A DNA stretch of 35,438 nucleotides from Chloroflexota bacterium (GCA_016210395.1 JACQUI010000279.1:1-35438); one strand, 5' to 3'. Numbered from the stretch's first letter, positions 7,314-15,255 are shown. Notes: generated from the sequence alone by a model not told the origin. Translations and numbers: made by a program.

Positions 7314-8447
7314 ATGGCGATCAAGCGAGACTATTACGAAGTCCTCGGCATAGGACGGGACGCCTCTGAAGAGGACGTGAAGAAGGCCTTCCGGCGCCTT
7401 GCGCTGGAGTACCATCCGGACCGGAACAAGAGCGCCGAAGCAGAAGAGCGGTTCAAGGAGGTCAGCGAGGCGTATCAGGTGCTGAGCAACCCCGAGAAGC
7501 GCAGCGCCTATGACCGGCATGGCCACGCCGGTGTGGCAGGCAACGGCAATGCACAGGGCTTCGATGGCTTCGAAAACTTCGGCGGCTTTGGGGATATATT
7601 TGACGCTTTTTTTGGCGGGTTCGGCCGGCAGTCCAGGCCAGGCCCGCAGCGCGGCCGCGACATCGAGGTGCTCCTGACGTTGACCTTCGAGGAGGCCGCG
7701 CTGGGCGCTGAGAAAGCGGTAGAGGTGCAACGCACCGAAGCCTGCGCCCGCTGCAACGGCGCACGCGGCGAGCCAGGGACCTCGCCCGTGACGTGCAGCG
7801 CCTGCCGGGGCAATGGCCAGGTGCGCCGCTCCCAGCAGAGCCTCTTCGGGCAGTTCGTGCAGGTCGTGACCTGTCCCACCTGCAACGGCCAGGGAGAGGT
7901 GGTGTCCAGGCCGTGCGCGCAGTGCCGGGGCGCCGGCTATGAGCGCCAGACCCGGAAGCTGAAGGTGCAGGTGCCCGCCGGCGTGGACGGGAGCTCGCAG
8001 ATCCGCCTTTCCGGCGATGGGCACAGCGGCGTCTTGGGCGGCCCCGCCGGCGACTTGTACATCTCCCTCCGGGTGCTGGAGCACTCCTGGTTCAAACGGG
8101 ACGGGTTTGACCTGTTGCTTGAGCTTCCCATCAGCATCACCCAGGCAGCACTGGGCGACGCCATCACGGTCCCTACCCTGGAGGGCGAGACATCTCTGAA
8201 GATACCCGCCGGAACCCAGTCCGGCGCAGTGCTGCGGGTAAAGGGGCAAGGCGTCCCTCATCTGCAGCGCAGGGGCAGGGGAGATCTTGTGGTGACCTGC
8301 CGCGTGCAGACGCCCACCTCTCTTGACCCCGAGGCGCGCCGCCTGCTGGAGGCGCTGGCCAAGCACCTGCACGGGGGCAGTGACGCGGGCTCGGATGGGG
8401 ACAAGGGCCTATTCGAACGCATCCGTGGGAAGCGCGGGGCGTCCTGA
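7314..8447 (+). CDS. dnaJ: chaperone DnaJ (Hsp40)
   Basis: 377 residues, full length. Co-chaperone that delivers substrates to DnaK and stimulates its ATPase. The J domain spans 1-70 with the HPD motif (EYHPDRNK). A Gly/Phe region follows at about 75-110 (FGGFGDIFDAFFGGFG). Four zinc-finger repeats come next: CARCNGARG, CSACRGNGQ, CPTCNGQGE and CAQCRGAGY. The C-terminal substrate-binding barrels and dimerisation tail are present. It follows hrcA in one operon, but grpE and dnaK, which usually lie between them, are absent here. Confidence 0.97.
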   Translation: MAIKRDYYEVLGIGRDASEEDVKKAFRRLALEYHPDRNKSAEAEERFKEVSEAYQVLSNPEKRSAYDRHGHAGVAGNGNAQGFDGFENFGGFGDIFDAFFGGFGRQSRPGPQRGRDIEVLLTLTFEEAALGAEKAVEVQRTEACARCNGARGEPGTSPVTCSACRGNGQVRRSQQSLFGQFVQVVTCPTCNGQGEVVSRPCAQCRGAGYERQTRKLKVQVPAGVDGSSQIRLSGDGHSGVLGGPAGDLYISLRVLEHSWFKRDGFDLLLELPISITQAALGDAITVPTLEGETSLKIPAGTQSGAVLRVKGQGVPHLQRRGRGDLVVTCRVQTPTSLDPEARRLLEALAKHLHGGSDAGSDGDKGLFERIRGKRGAS

Positions 8448-8458
8448 ACCGGCGCGTC

Positions 8459-8474
8459 GGCATTGGCCAGTGCC
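8459..8474. repeat. short imperfect palindrome after dnaJ
   Basis: GGCATTGGCCAGTGCC is a near-palindrome lying 11 bases after the dnaJ stop. It may be part of the dispersed intergenic repeats or a weak transcript end; there is no T run. Confidence 0.25.
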
Positions 8475-8588
8475 ATTCTGGAGCGAGGTGGTCAGACGGC
8501 TTTCGCTCCCAGGTACGTAGCCGTTCAAACTGGCCAATTGAGCGCCTCACAACTTCTGAGCCGACTGGTCATGTCGCCAATCATACAA

Positions 8589-8627
8589 TAGGGGCGTCCT
8601 GAAGCATTAGGACGCCCCTACCTATTT
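8589..8627 (+). terminator. hairpin between dnaJ and prmA, TAGGGGCG-type palindrome
   Basis: A perfect 12-base stem (8589-8600 with 8609-8620) is followed by CCTATTTT. It could terminate the hrcA-dnaJ transcript. Its TAGGGGCG...CGCCCCTA arms also match an intergenic repeat type seen at 24245-24266 and 30331-30359, so it may be a mobile palindrome that serves as a terminator. Confidence 0.6.
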
Positions 8628-8643
8628 TCGAGGAGCAGAGTTG

Positions 8644-9576
8644 ATGGCCTACAAGGACGCGGGGGCCCCTGTGGACTGGCTGGAACTCAGCGTCCATGCC
8701 TCGCCTGAATACGTGGAGCCGCTGTCCGAGCTGTTCCGGCGGTACACCGATGGCGCTGCGGCGGTGCAGTTGGAAGGCGACTGGGACCCCGATAATGACC
8801 CATCCGACCCAGGCCCGCCCACCCGGGTCACGGTGACCGCCTATCTCAAGATGGACGCAACCTTCCACAACCGCCGCGCGATGATTGATGTTGGCCTCCG
8901 GCTGATCTCTCACCTGCAGCCCCTCGGCCAAGTCCAGGAGCGGGTGGTGAAGCAGACGGAATGGGAGTCCGCCTGGAAGGCCCATTTCACCACGCTCCGG
9001 GTCGGCAAGCGCATCGTGCTGCGGCCGATATGGCTTGAATACGAGCCCCGGCCCGGCGACGTGGTGGTTGACCTGGACCCGGGGATGGCGTTCGGCACTG
9101 GACACCATCCCACGACGCGCATGTGCCTGGAAGAGCTGGAGCGCCGTCTCGTCCCCGGCATGCGCGTGCTGGATGTGGGGACCGGGTCCGGCATCCTCGC
9201 CATCGCAGCAGCCAAGCTGGGCGCTGCGGAGGTCGTGGGCGTTGACATCGAAGAGGCCGCAATCAAGGCAAGCCGAGAGAACGCCCAGCGCAACGGCGTT
9301 GGCGACCGCTTCGCTATGCATCTCGGCTCTCTGCCGCATCCGGAGGCGCAATCGGGCAGCTTCGACCTCGCCCTGGCGAACATCACTGCCAGGACCATTG
9401 CGATGCTGGCGGGGGAGATGTGCGCCGCAATGAAGCCCGGCGCGCGGATCATTGCCACGGGGATCATCACCGAGCGCGAGGATGAGGCGAAGCAGGCCCT
9501 GGAGCAGGCGCTCGCCCTGGAAGAGCGGCGGCAGGATGGCGACTGGGTGCTGTACGTGGCGCGAAAGACGGGGTGA
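8644..9576 (+). CDS. prmA: ribosomal protein L11 methyltransferase
   Basis: 310 residues. It transfers methyl groups from S-adenosylmethionine to ribosomal protein L11. The N-terminal L11-recognition domain covers about 1-95. The class I methyltransferase fold follows, with the SAM-binding glycine motif VLDVGTGSGILAIAAAKLG at about 176-194, acidic residue VVGVDIEE and the ALANIT motif (NPPY-like loop). ATG 8644 is preferred over the TTG at 8641 because GAGGAG at 8630-8635 gives it an 8-base spacing. prmA commonly follows dnaJ in Gram-positive-type heat shock clusters, which supports the call. Confidence 0.93.
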   Translation: MAYKDAGAPVDWLELSVHASPEYVEPLSELFRRYTDGAAAVQLEGDWDPDNDPSDPGPPTRVTVTAYLKMDATFHNRRAMIDVGLRLISHLQPLGQVQERVVKQTEWESAWKAHFTTLRVGKRIVLRPIWLEYEPRPGDVVVDLDPGMAFGTGHHPTTRMCLEELERRLVPGMRVLDVGTGSGILAIAAAKLGAAEVVGVDIEEAAIKASRENAQRNGVGDRFAMHLGSLPHPEAQSGSFDLALANITARTIAMLAGEMCAAMKPGARIIATGIITEREDEAKQALEQALALEERRQDGDWVLYVARKTG

Positions 9577-9588
9577 CAACCGCCATTT

Positions 9589-9694
9589 CCTTCCCCCTTG
9601 ACAGGGGAAGGCCAGAGCCTGCCCTTGACCGAAGCGAAGGATAGGGGTGATGAAGGGCGACGCCCTACTTCAGTCCTCCCCCCTTGGTGGGGAG
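9589..9694. repeat. composite intergenic repeat with two palindromes
   Basis: CCTTCCCC (9589-9596) pairs with GGGGAAGG (9604-9611). About 65 bases later a second palindrome of the CTCCCC/GGGGAG type lies at 9676-9694. The part between includes GACCGAAGCGAAGGATAGG, which resembles the GAGCGAAGGATC core of another dispersed repeat seen near 33100. It fills the gap between the convergent prmA and transporter genes. Confidence 0.5.
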
Positions 9695-9702
9695 AAAGCT
9701 AT

Positions 9703-10386
9703 TCACAGCGCGAAGGGGTTCAGCGACGCCTGCCGGTCGTAGACGTCCATGCCTTCCTTGCGCTTCACGTAGGTGACCACGGCGTACGTCAGCGGCGTCG
9801 CCAGCGCCTCATACGCCACCTTCACCAGCCATTGCGTCGCCACAAGCTCTGCCAGCGCGCCGCCGGCCATTGTCCCGGCGAACGCGATGCTGATGAACAC
9901 GGCCGAGTCCACGCCCTGTCCTACCACCGTCGAGGAAATCGTGCGCGCCCACAGCCACCGTCCCTGAGTGGCCACTTTGAGCCGGGACAGCACCATGGAG
10001 TTGGCGAACTCACCGACAAGGTAGCCGGCGAAGGACGCCGCCAGCAGCCGGGGCGCATACCCAAGGATAGTGTGGTAGGCGTCTTGGCCCTGCCAAAAAG
10101 GCGCGGCGGGCAGCAGTCCGCCGGCCCAGAAGCCCAGCACCGCCACCGCGTTGGCCAGAAAGCCAAGCCATATGACCCGCCGCGCCATAGAGAAGCCGTA
10201 GACCTCGGTGAGGACGTCGCCAAGGATGTAGGTAAGGGGGAACAGCACGATGGCTGCGGGCAGGATGCGCCCGCCCACTTCGATGATCTTCACCGCGATC
10301 ACGTTGGAGGTGATCAGCAACGCCACGAAAAGGCAGGCGAAAACGACGTAGAGAGGAGTGATGCGCGAGATGGAGGTGTTGTTCAT
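9703..10386 (-). CDS. YhhQ/VUT-family transporter, probable queuosine precursor uptake
   Basis: 227 residues with about six hydrophobic helices. The family fingerprint includes SNVIAVKI near the N terminus, PLTYILGDVLTEVYGF at about 50-65, and FANSMVLSRLK followed by RTISSTVVGQGVDSAVFI. Members (COG1738) import 7-deazaguanine precursors of the tRNA base queuosine. The ATG lies one base after the stop of npdG, so the two form an operon. No queuosine enzyme gene is in the window, so the substrate is inferred from the family. Confidence 0.88.
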   Translation of the reverse strand: MNNTSISRITPLYVVFACLFVALLITSNVIAVKIIEVGGRILPAAIVLFPLTYILGDVLTEVYGFSMARRVIWLGFLANAVAVLGFWAGGLLPAAPFWQGQDAYHTILGYAPRLLAASFAGYLVGEFANSMVLSRLKVATQGRWLWARTISSTVVGQGVDSAVFISIAFAGTMAGGALAELVATQWLVKVAYEALATPLTYAVVTYVKRKEGMDVYDRQASLNPFAL

Positions 10387-10387
10387 G

Positions 10388-11041
10388 TCAGTCCGTCTTG
10401 ATCCCCGTTATGCGTATCATGCCGCGCCCCTTGTAGATGTGATTGATGTTCAGAAGCAGCGCAGTCAGCTCTTCCACGTAGCGGGCATTGGCCAGGCCGC
10501 CGCCGTCTATGGAACCCAGCGCCGGTATCTTGCGGGCCAGGGCCATGACCTGCGCTTTCGCTTCCGCGTGGTCGGAGCACACGACCACATCGCCGTCCAG
10601 CTTGCGGTTTGGCGACCACAGGTCTATGGCGCTGATATTCTGGAACGCAGCGACAACCAGAGAGCGGGGCAGGAGCCGGTGCGCCTGCATGGCCGCTGAG
10701 CCTTCAGGGACTGTGATGGCCTCAAAGACGTTGTCGTGGAAACGCAGAGGCGCCACTGTCGAAACAACCACTTTGCCGCTCAACGCGCCAGCGAGGGCCG
10801 GGAGCACACCCAGTTGCGCCTCGTACGGCAAGGTGATGAAGACGACCTCGCACTCCCGCGCGACATCGTCGTTGGTCGCTGCCTTCACGCCCGTGACGGG
10901 CGCGCGGGCCATGATGCGGGTCATGGCCTCCTCGGCTCGGGCCGACTCTCTCGATCCGACCATGACCGACTCGCCCCCCAGGGCCAGCCGCAGAGCGAGT
11001 CCGCGTCCCTCGGGGCCGGTCCCCCCAAGAAAACCAAGCAT
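10388..11041 (-). CDS. npdG: NADPH-dependent F420 reductase (NpdG-type)
   Basis: 217 residues. Transfers hydride between NADP(H) and cofactor F420. The N-terminal Rossmann motif GFLGGTGPEGRGLALRLAL is typical of NpdG (GGTGxxG), followed by VMVGSRESARA, the NADP-phosphate site. The C-terminal half has the family's long helix ending in NINHIYKGRG. The ATG at 11041 has AGGAG six bases upstream and a promoter 30 bases before; upstream in-frame codons lack both. The presence of this gene implies that the organism makes or uses F420. It is co-transcribed with the transporter gene. Confidence 0.9.
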   Translation of the reverse strand: MLGFLGGTGPEGRGLALRLALGGESVMVGSRESARAEEAMTRIMARAPVTGVKAATNDDVARECEVVFITLPYEAQLGVLPALAGALSGKVVVSTVAPLRFHDNVFEAITVPEGSAAMQAHRLLPRSLVVAAFQNISAIDLWSPNRKLDGDVVVCSDHAEAKAQVMALARKIPALGSIDGGGLANARYVEELTALLLNINHIYKGRGMIRITGIKTD

Positions 11042-11069
11042 AGACCGCTCCTTGCGGAAGGTGCCACAC

Positions 11070-11098
11070 AGTATAGCAGAGCGGCGCATCTGCCTGAA
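11070..11098 (-). promoter_or_regulatory. promoter of the npdG operon
   Basis: On the minus strand, TATACT (plus coordinates 11070-11075) stands 17 bases after TTCAGG (11093-11098). The predicted start near 11063 gives a leader of about 22 bases carrying the AGGAG of npdG. Confidence 0.5.
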
Positions 11099-11192
11099 CT
11101 TGTACTGCTGCGTGTTGCGTCAATAGAAACGGTTACCGGAGAGGTAACGTTGCCTCAGGAGTGCGTATTAACCGGAGGCTCGTGTTGTTCTG

Positions 11193-11226
11193 CCGTCACC
11201 TGGACCACTTGTGGGCCAGGTGACGG
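11193..11226. repeat. strong 34-base palindrome inside the decayed element
   Basis: CCGTCACCTGG at 11193-11203 pairs perfectly with CCAGGTGACGG at 11216-11226, and the loop adds CCAC/GTGG. It overlaps the stop of the presumed transposase fragment and could be its terminator or a subterminal repeat of the element. Confidence 0.7.
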
Positions 11227-11315
11227 TCCAGGTCGGCCTTGAGTTGCACTGGGTTCAGGCGTGCATAGGTTGCCCGCAGGGCTGCTTCCCCCTTGGCGCT
11301 GAGCACCGTGCTCGC
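11196..11315 (-). pseudogene. possible C-terminal remnant of a transposase/integrase
   Basis: On the minus strand a frame with no start codon of its own runs from just after a TGA at 11316-11318 to a TGA at 11196-11198. It encodes about 38 residues including RATYARLNPVQLKADLDRHL. The LNPVQLK...DL pattern and basic character resemble the end of integrase-type transposases, by memory only. It lies between the inverted ends of the decayed element, which supports the idea. The N-terminal catalytic part is gone. Confidence 0.35.
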
Positions 11316-11409
11316 TCACGCCGCTTCTCCTCATGTTACCGGAGGGAACATGATTTCTGAAGCAACGTTACCCCCTCCAGTAACATTTAGTATGAGTCAA
11401 TACGCTTCC

Positions 11410-11439
11410 TTGGTGCGTCATCACCAGACGCGCTACAAT
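11410..11439 (+). promoter_or_regulatory. probable promoter of the alpha/beta hydrolase gene
   Basis: TTGGTG at 11410-11415 and TACAAT at 11434-11439 with 18 bases between. It lies just outside the right end of the decayed element and 40 bases before the GTG start. Confidence 0.45.
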
Positions 11440-11482
11440 ACAAAGCGGCCGACCTGCCAGTGTCCGCCCAAGGAGGAAGCCT

Positions 11483-12322
11483 GTGCCCAAGCTCAAGCTG
11501 CCCGACGTGGAGATCAGCTTTACCATTGACGACTACACCGACCCCTGGAAACGCACCCCCTGGGTGCTGCTGCACCACGCCCTGGCAGGCAGCTCGCGCC
11601 AGTGGTACGGCTGGGTGCCAGCGCTGGCCCGCCACTACCGGGTGCTGCGCTACGACGCCCGCGGCCACGGCGACTCCACCTGGCCCGCCTCCAACGGCCA
11701 CTTCAGCCTCGACACCCTGGTAAGCGACGTCCTCCAGGTGCTGGACGCCCTGGACATCAAACGCGTGCATTTCGTGGGCGCGTCCGGTGGCGCGGCGGTT
11801 GGTCTCAAGCTGGCGCATGACCATGCGCATTCCGGCGTGGTGCGCAGCCTCACCCTGGTTGCCGCCACGCCCAGGCTGGCCGGGCCGGGCGTTGACCTTG
11901 CCCGCTGGAACGAGCTTATTGACAAGGCGGGCGTCAAAGGCTGGCTCTTGGCCGATGCCCCCGCCCGCTTCGGCGAGGCCAACCTCAAGCTGGCGGAGTG
12001 GCTCGCCGAGGAAGGCGCGCGCACCCCTGTCGCTGTGGCAAAGACCTGCCTTTCGGCCATGGCGGACGCCGACCTCACGGGCATCCTGCCCAACATCCGC
12101 ACCCGCACGCTCCTGCTCGCCTCGGACAACGACGACGTCGCGCCGCCGGCCGTCCAGGAGCTCATGCGAGACCGCCTCCGCAAGGCCACGCTGAAGGTCT
12201 ACCCCGGCCTGGGCCACAACATCCAGACCCTCATGCCCGACACCCTTGCCGCCGAAGCCCTCGCTTTCATGAAGGCATCCGACGATCTGGAAGAGCTGAG
12301 CGCGGGCATGGGGGAATGCTAG
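11483..12322 (+). CDS. alpha/beta hydrolase, 3-oxoadipate enol-lactonase-like
   Basis: 279 residues, GTG start with AAGGAGGAA ideally spaced. The alpha/beta hydrolase core is complete. The oxyanion region is LHHALAGSSRQW; the strand motif YDARGHGDS is typical of the PcaD/epoxide hydrolase group. The nucleophile elbow is GASGGAAVG (Ser), the acid residue lies in ASDNDDVAPP (Asp) and the base in PGLGHNIQ (His). A cap domain lies at about 130-200. The group hydrolyses esters, lactones or C-C bonds in aromatic degradation, but the substrate cannot be read from sequence and no ring-cleavage gene is adjacent. Confidence 0.85.
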   Translation: MPKLKLPDVEISFTIDDYTDPWKRTPWVLLHHALAGSSRQWYGWVPALARHYRVLRYDARGHGDSTWPASNGHFSLDTLVSDVLQVLDALDIKRVHFVGASGGAAVGLKLAHDHAHSGVVRSLTLVAATPRLAGPGVDLARWNELIDKAGVKGWLLADAPARFGEANLKLAEWLAEEGARTPVAVAKTCLSAMADADLTGILPNIRTRTLLLASDNDDVAPPAVQELMRDRLRKATLKVYPGLGHNIQTLMPDTLAAEALAFMKASDDLEELSAGMGEC

Positions 12323-12683
12323 AGCCCTACCTGGGCCATCGCCTACACCCGAAGGCACGTGTGCCGGCTGATGTTGGGCGGAGCCTCCCTTCGTAATGCA
12401 TACCATCTGTCGCCACACCGTATCCGAGGCTGCGGTAGCGCAAACAGCCTAGGCCATTTCCCCTGCCTTCATCTTCACGCCCCACCTGCTTCGTGGGGCG
12501 TTTCGTTTTGTGCTTTCCTGCAAATCGGTGATACCGCTCCAGGCTCGAATGCGCCACACTGGAAAAGAGGGCCAGGCGTACAAGCTGCAGCGCCCCCGCC
12601 TGCGTCACGCCCGGAAGCGCGCTGGCGCCAGGCCGCCTTTTCCGTATGTGATGAATAGCAAGTTCCTGCAATAGGGAAGCGGC
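12323..12683. other. 361-base intergenic stretch with one terminator
   Basis: No convincing gene on either strand. It holds a clear terminator at 12478-12509 and otherwise shows no tRNA-like or repeat structure that I can support. The far end carries the ribosome site region of the DUF4395 gene. Confidence 0.6.
12478..12509 (+). terminator. rho-independent terminator after the hydrolase gene
   Basis: CGCCCCAC (12478-12485) pairs with GTGGGGCG (12493-12500) around a 7-base loop and is followed by TTTCGTTTT. It lies about 155 bases past the hydrolase stop. Confidence 0.85.
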
Positions 12684-13187
12684 ATGAACACCTTCACGGA
12701 GCGCTGCCTGGACATGCAGGGCTTCGCATACCTGAGCAGGGAGCAGAAGGCACGCCTCGCGCCAGCCCTGCGGTTCACCCCCGCTGCATGCACGTCCTTG
12801 GTCATGGCGGGCCTCGTGCTGCGTTCCCCCCTCCTCCTGGCGGCAACCGCGGCCTTCGCTCTGGTTGGGTCCCTGCTGCCACGGGCGCATCCTCTGGACC
12901 TCCTGTACAATCGCGCCCTCCGTCCGATCTTGCGCGGCCCAGCCCTGCCCCCGAACCCCGCGCCAAGACGGTTCGCCGCCGGCATCAAATCGGTCCCGCT
13001 GTTCATCGCGGCGGCGGCTCTCCAGGCCGGGTACGGGCCCATCGCATTCGCCATTGGCCTCTTCCTTGCCACGGTCGGCGCCGTGGCCGCCATCACCTGC
13101 TGGGACATGGGGAGCTGGCTGTACCGAATAGCGGTTGTGAGGAGTGTCGCAGCGTTTAGGAGAGCCGGCAAGGCGGAGTCCATGTAA
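12684..13187 (+). CDS. DUF4395-type membrane protein
   Basis: 167 residues with about four hydrophobic segments in two hairpins: roughly 35-52 and 53-68, then about 103-122 and 124-145. The central loop carries the DUF4395 hallmark: HPLDLLYNRALRPIL followed by PPNPAPRRFAAGI. The function of the family is unknown; members often sit near thiol-disulfide or sulfur-handling genes, which are not seen here. A conserved Cys occurs in TCWDMGSWLYRIA. ATG 12684 has only a weak GGGAAG upstream. Confidence 0.82.
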   Translation: MNTFTERCLDMQGFAYLSREQKARLAPALRFTPAACTSLVMAGLVLRSPLLLAATAAFALVGSLLPRAHPLDLLYNRALRPILRGPALPPNPAPRRFAAGIKSVPLFIAAAALQAGYGPIAFAIGLFLATVGAVAAITCWDMGSWLYRIAVVRSVAAFRRAGKAESM

Positions 13188-13279
13188 CTCGCACTCGTGG
13201 TTTCCATACGTAGCTACTTCTTCCGTGGCTCAGGTCATGGCTGACTAGGCATCGGAGGGATGCGAAAGGAGGGGCGCAT

Positions 13280-13765
13280 ATGACGAATGGAATCGCAGAG
13301 CGCAGCCTGGCGGAGCGGAGGCTAAGAGATATGGAGGAGGTGTTTGACCACCTGTTCGACGGCTTGATGGCGGACTTTGCGTTTGCGCCGCGCCGGTTTT
13401 TCCTGCGCCCACGCCGCAGGACCGACTACCTGGAACGGTGGCTCCCGGAGATGGATGTGGTCCAGGAAGAGGGGAAGCTGGTGGCGAGGATGGACCTCCC
13501 TGGCGTGGAGCGCAAGGACATTGACGTGCGCGTCGAAGGCGACTTGCTCATCGTTCAGGGACACCGGGAGCAGGCCAAGGAAGTGCAAAGGGAGGACTAC
13601 TACCGCGCAGAGCGTGTGGCCGGGGAGTTCTCCCGCTGCGTTGAGCTTCCCGATGGAGCGGATACCGGCAACATCCAGGCCACCTACAAGGATGGGGTTC
13701 TGGAGGTGGTCGTGCCGACTCCCAAGGCTGCGCTGGTGAAGAAAGTGACCATCCCCGTCAAGTAG
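13280..13765 (+). CDS. small heat shock protein, Hsp20/alpha-crystallin family
   Basis: 161 residues. ATP-independent holdase that binds unfolding proteins. The alpha-crystallin domain covers about 53-145 (EMDVVQEEGKLVARMDLPGV, DIDVRVEGDLLIVQGHRE, typical FSRCVELPDG) and ends with the C-terminal YKDGVLEVVVP. The N-terminal arm is Arg-rich. GAAAGGAGG stands before the ATG. A small GCATC-GGAGG-GATGC hairpin lies just upstream at 13250-13264; I saw no CIRCE, so control differs from hrcA. It opens a run of four stress-type genes on the same strand. Confidence 0.93.
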   Translation: MTNGIAERSLAERRLRDMEEVFDHLFDGLMADFAFAPRRFFLRPRRRTDYLERWLPEMDVVQEEGKLVARMDLPGVERKDIDVRVEGDLLIVQGHREQAKEVQREDYYRAERVAGEFSRCVELPDGADTGNIQATYKDGVLEVVVPTPKAALVKKVTIPVK

Positions 13766-14057
13766 CAATGGGGCTGGGCCAGGTCTTCCGGTTTGTCGCG
13801 AGAATGCAGCCGCGCCTGGGCGTACGAAGGGCCGGGTTCAGGGCCTGCCGAAGGGACGGGCGCTGCCGTGGGGGGGCGTAGGGGCGAGGCGCTGCCTTGC
13901 CCAAGGGTGGACGGGACGAAGCGTCTGCCACTAGGAAATGGCCTCTTGTGTGGTCCGACAAGCTCGCCACAAACCGGGTGCGCTCTTGTTCCCAGCAACC
14001 GAAGGGCTGCGGGGCTAACGGGACAGTTATGAAACGTGTGGGAAAAGGAGGGCTTTT
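13766..14057. repeat. repeat-filled gap between hsp20 and the BON gene
   Basis: This 292-base gap is built of dispersed-type repeats. A GGGCCTGCCGAAGGGACGGG part is followed by a GTAGGGGCGAGGCGCTGCCT part. A GTGGTCCGACAAGCTCGCCA part at 13950-13978 recurs as a related copy at 24164-24192. No gene is supported. Confidence 0.5.
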
Positions 14058-14735
14058 ATGCAAGCAACGTTTACCAAGACCGACTCCAGAATCCAGCAGG
14101 ATGTGCTGGAGGAGTTGAAGTGGGACCCGCGCGTTGAGGAGACTGACGTGGGTGTGGAGGTAGACAACGGCATCGTGACGCTTACCGGCACGGTAACCAG
14201 CCTTGCCAAGCGCATCGCCGCCCAGGAAGCGGCGCACCGCGTGAAGGGCGTGCTGGATGTCGCCAACACCATCGTTGTAAGGCCGCCCGGATCTCCCGGG
14301 CGCACCGACACGGAGCTGGCGCAGGCCGTGCGAACGGCGCTCCAGTGGAACGTGATGGTGCCGAAAGACCGCATCAAGACAACGGTCTCCCAGGGGCGCG
14401 TAACCCTGGAAGGTGCCGTGGACAACTGGTACGAGCGCGATGAGGCGGAGAAGGCGATTCAACCCCTTTCGGGGCTGCGCTCAATCGTCAACAATATCCA
14501 TGTGACTAGGATTCCCGTTGCGCCGGCAAAGGTGCAACAGGCTATAGAGGGCGCCCTGGAGCGCCGGGCGGAGCGTACTGCCAACCGCATCACTGTGAGC
14601 GTTGAGGAAGGCAAGGTGCGACTGTCCGGCAAGGTGCATTCCTGGCAGGAGCGAGAGGCGGTGGTTGGCGCGGCCAAGGTCACTTCCGGTGTGACCGAGG
14701 TGGATGACCGCTTGACCATTGCCCCGGATGCGTAG
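14058..14735 (+). CDS. protein with three BON domains
   Basis: 225 residues, ATG with AAAGGAGG upstream. Three BON modules of about 65 residues are clear: about 8-73 (VGVEVDNGIVTLTGTVTS), 84-152 (KTTVSQGRVTLEGAVDNW) and 155-222 (ITVSVEEGKVRLSGKVHSW), each with the central Gly of the family. BON domains bind phospholipid or act in osmotic protection, as in OsmY. There is no signal peptide, so this one is probably cytoplasmic, or exported by an unrecognised route. It lies between hsp20 and a CBS-pair gene, consistent with a general stress role. Confidence 0.9.
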   Translation: MQATFTKTDSRIQQDVLEELKWDPRVEETDVGVEVDNGIVTLTGTVTSLAKRIAAQEAAHRVKGVLDVANTIVVRPPGSPGRTDTELAQAVRTALQWNVMVPKDRIKTTVSQGRVTLEGAVDNWYERDEAEKAIQPLSGLRSIVNNIHVTRIPVAPAKVQQAIEGALERRAERTANRITVSVEEGKVRLSGKVHSWQEREAVVGAAKVTSGVTEVDDRLTIAPDA

Positions 14736-14754
14736 CGCGCGGCAATTCCCCGCC

Positions 14755-14809
14755 GCTTCCCGCGCTTGCAGCAACTGCCGGCCACCCCAAGCGCGGGAAG
14801 CATTTCTTC
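14755..14809 (+). terminator. long-stem terminator-like hairpin after the BON gene
   Basis: GCTTCCCGCGCTTG (14755-14768) pairs perfectly over 14 bases with CAAGCGCGGGAAGC (14788-14801), followed by ATTTCTT. The 19-base loop is long. It separates the BON gene from the CBS gene. Confidence 0.65.
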
Positions 14810-14833
14810 CCAACACACGGAAGGAGCATGAGC

Positions 14834-15255
14834 ATGTTCGTCAAGTCCATCATGGCTAGCAAGCCTCGGACCACCGGCGCTCAGGAGGATGTAGCGAGCG
14901 CCGCCAAGCGTATGCGAGAGAACAATGTGGGGTGTCTCATCGTGGTCAATTCCAATGCGGTCCAGGGCATCATCACCGACCGTGACCTTACGATAGGCTG
15001 CCTGGCGGAAGGCCATGACTCTACAAGATGCATGGTCTCCAGCCACATGAGCAGCCCAGCGGTAACGGTTCCCCCTGCGATGGACGTCAGGACGCCGCGC
15101 GCCTCATGGTGGAGAAGAACGTGAAGCGCCTTCCAGTGGTGGAGAATGGGAAACTGGTGGGCCTCATCTCCTTCTCAGACATCGCTCTGGCAATGGACCA
15201 GCCTGTGCACAATCTCCTCATAGGGATGGGCGCGGCTCGAAAAGCGGCGGCCTAG
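14834..15255 (+). pseudogene. CBS-pair protein, broken by a one-base frameshift
   Basis: Two CBS domains are encoded in two frames. The first frame, from ATG 14834 (AAGGAG seven bases upstream; 14828 is too close), gives FVKSIMASKPRTTGAQEDV...NNVGCLIVV...GIITDRDL and runs on to VTVPPAMDV. The second frame continues with DAARLMVEKNVKRLPVVENG and GLISFSDIALAMDQ to TAG at 15253-15255. Restoring one base near 15085-15088 (GACGTCAGGAC to GACGTCCAGGAC) gives one protein of about 140 residues, the normal length. CBS pairs sense adenine nucleotides. Either a real mutation or a sequencing/assembly error. Confidence 0.85.

Larger units (their letters stand above)
11132..11384. mobile_element. decayed 253-bp mobile element with 22-23 bp inverted ends
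   Basis: The left end (11132-11153, GTTACCGGAGAGGTAACGTT then GC) and the reverse complement of the right end (11362-11384, GTTACTGGAGGGGGTAACGT then TGC) agree at all but about three positions. A third related copy of the end motif, GTTACCGGAGGGAAC, lies inside at 11335-11349, suggesting nested or eroded ends. Between the ends is a short frame resembling a transposase tail and a strong palindrome. No target-site duplication is clear. Alternatively these could be operator sites, since each copy is itself a GTTAC/GTAAC palindrome. Confidence 0.5.

Noticed and set aside
13188..13279. CIRCE element before hsp20
   Set aside because: There is no AGCACTC-N9-GAGTGCT pattern; only a small GCATC/GATGC hairpin.
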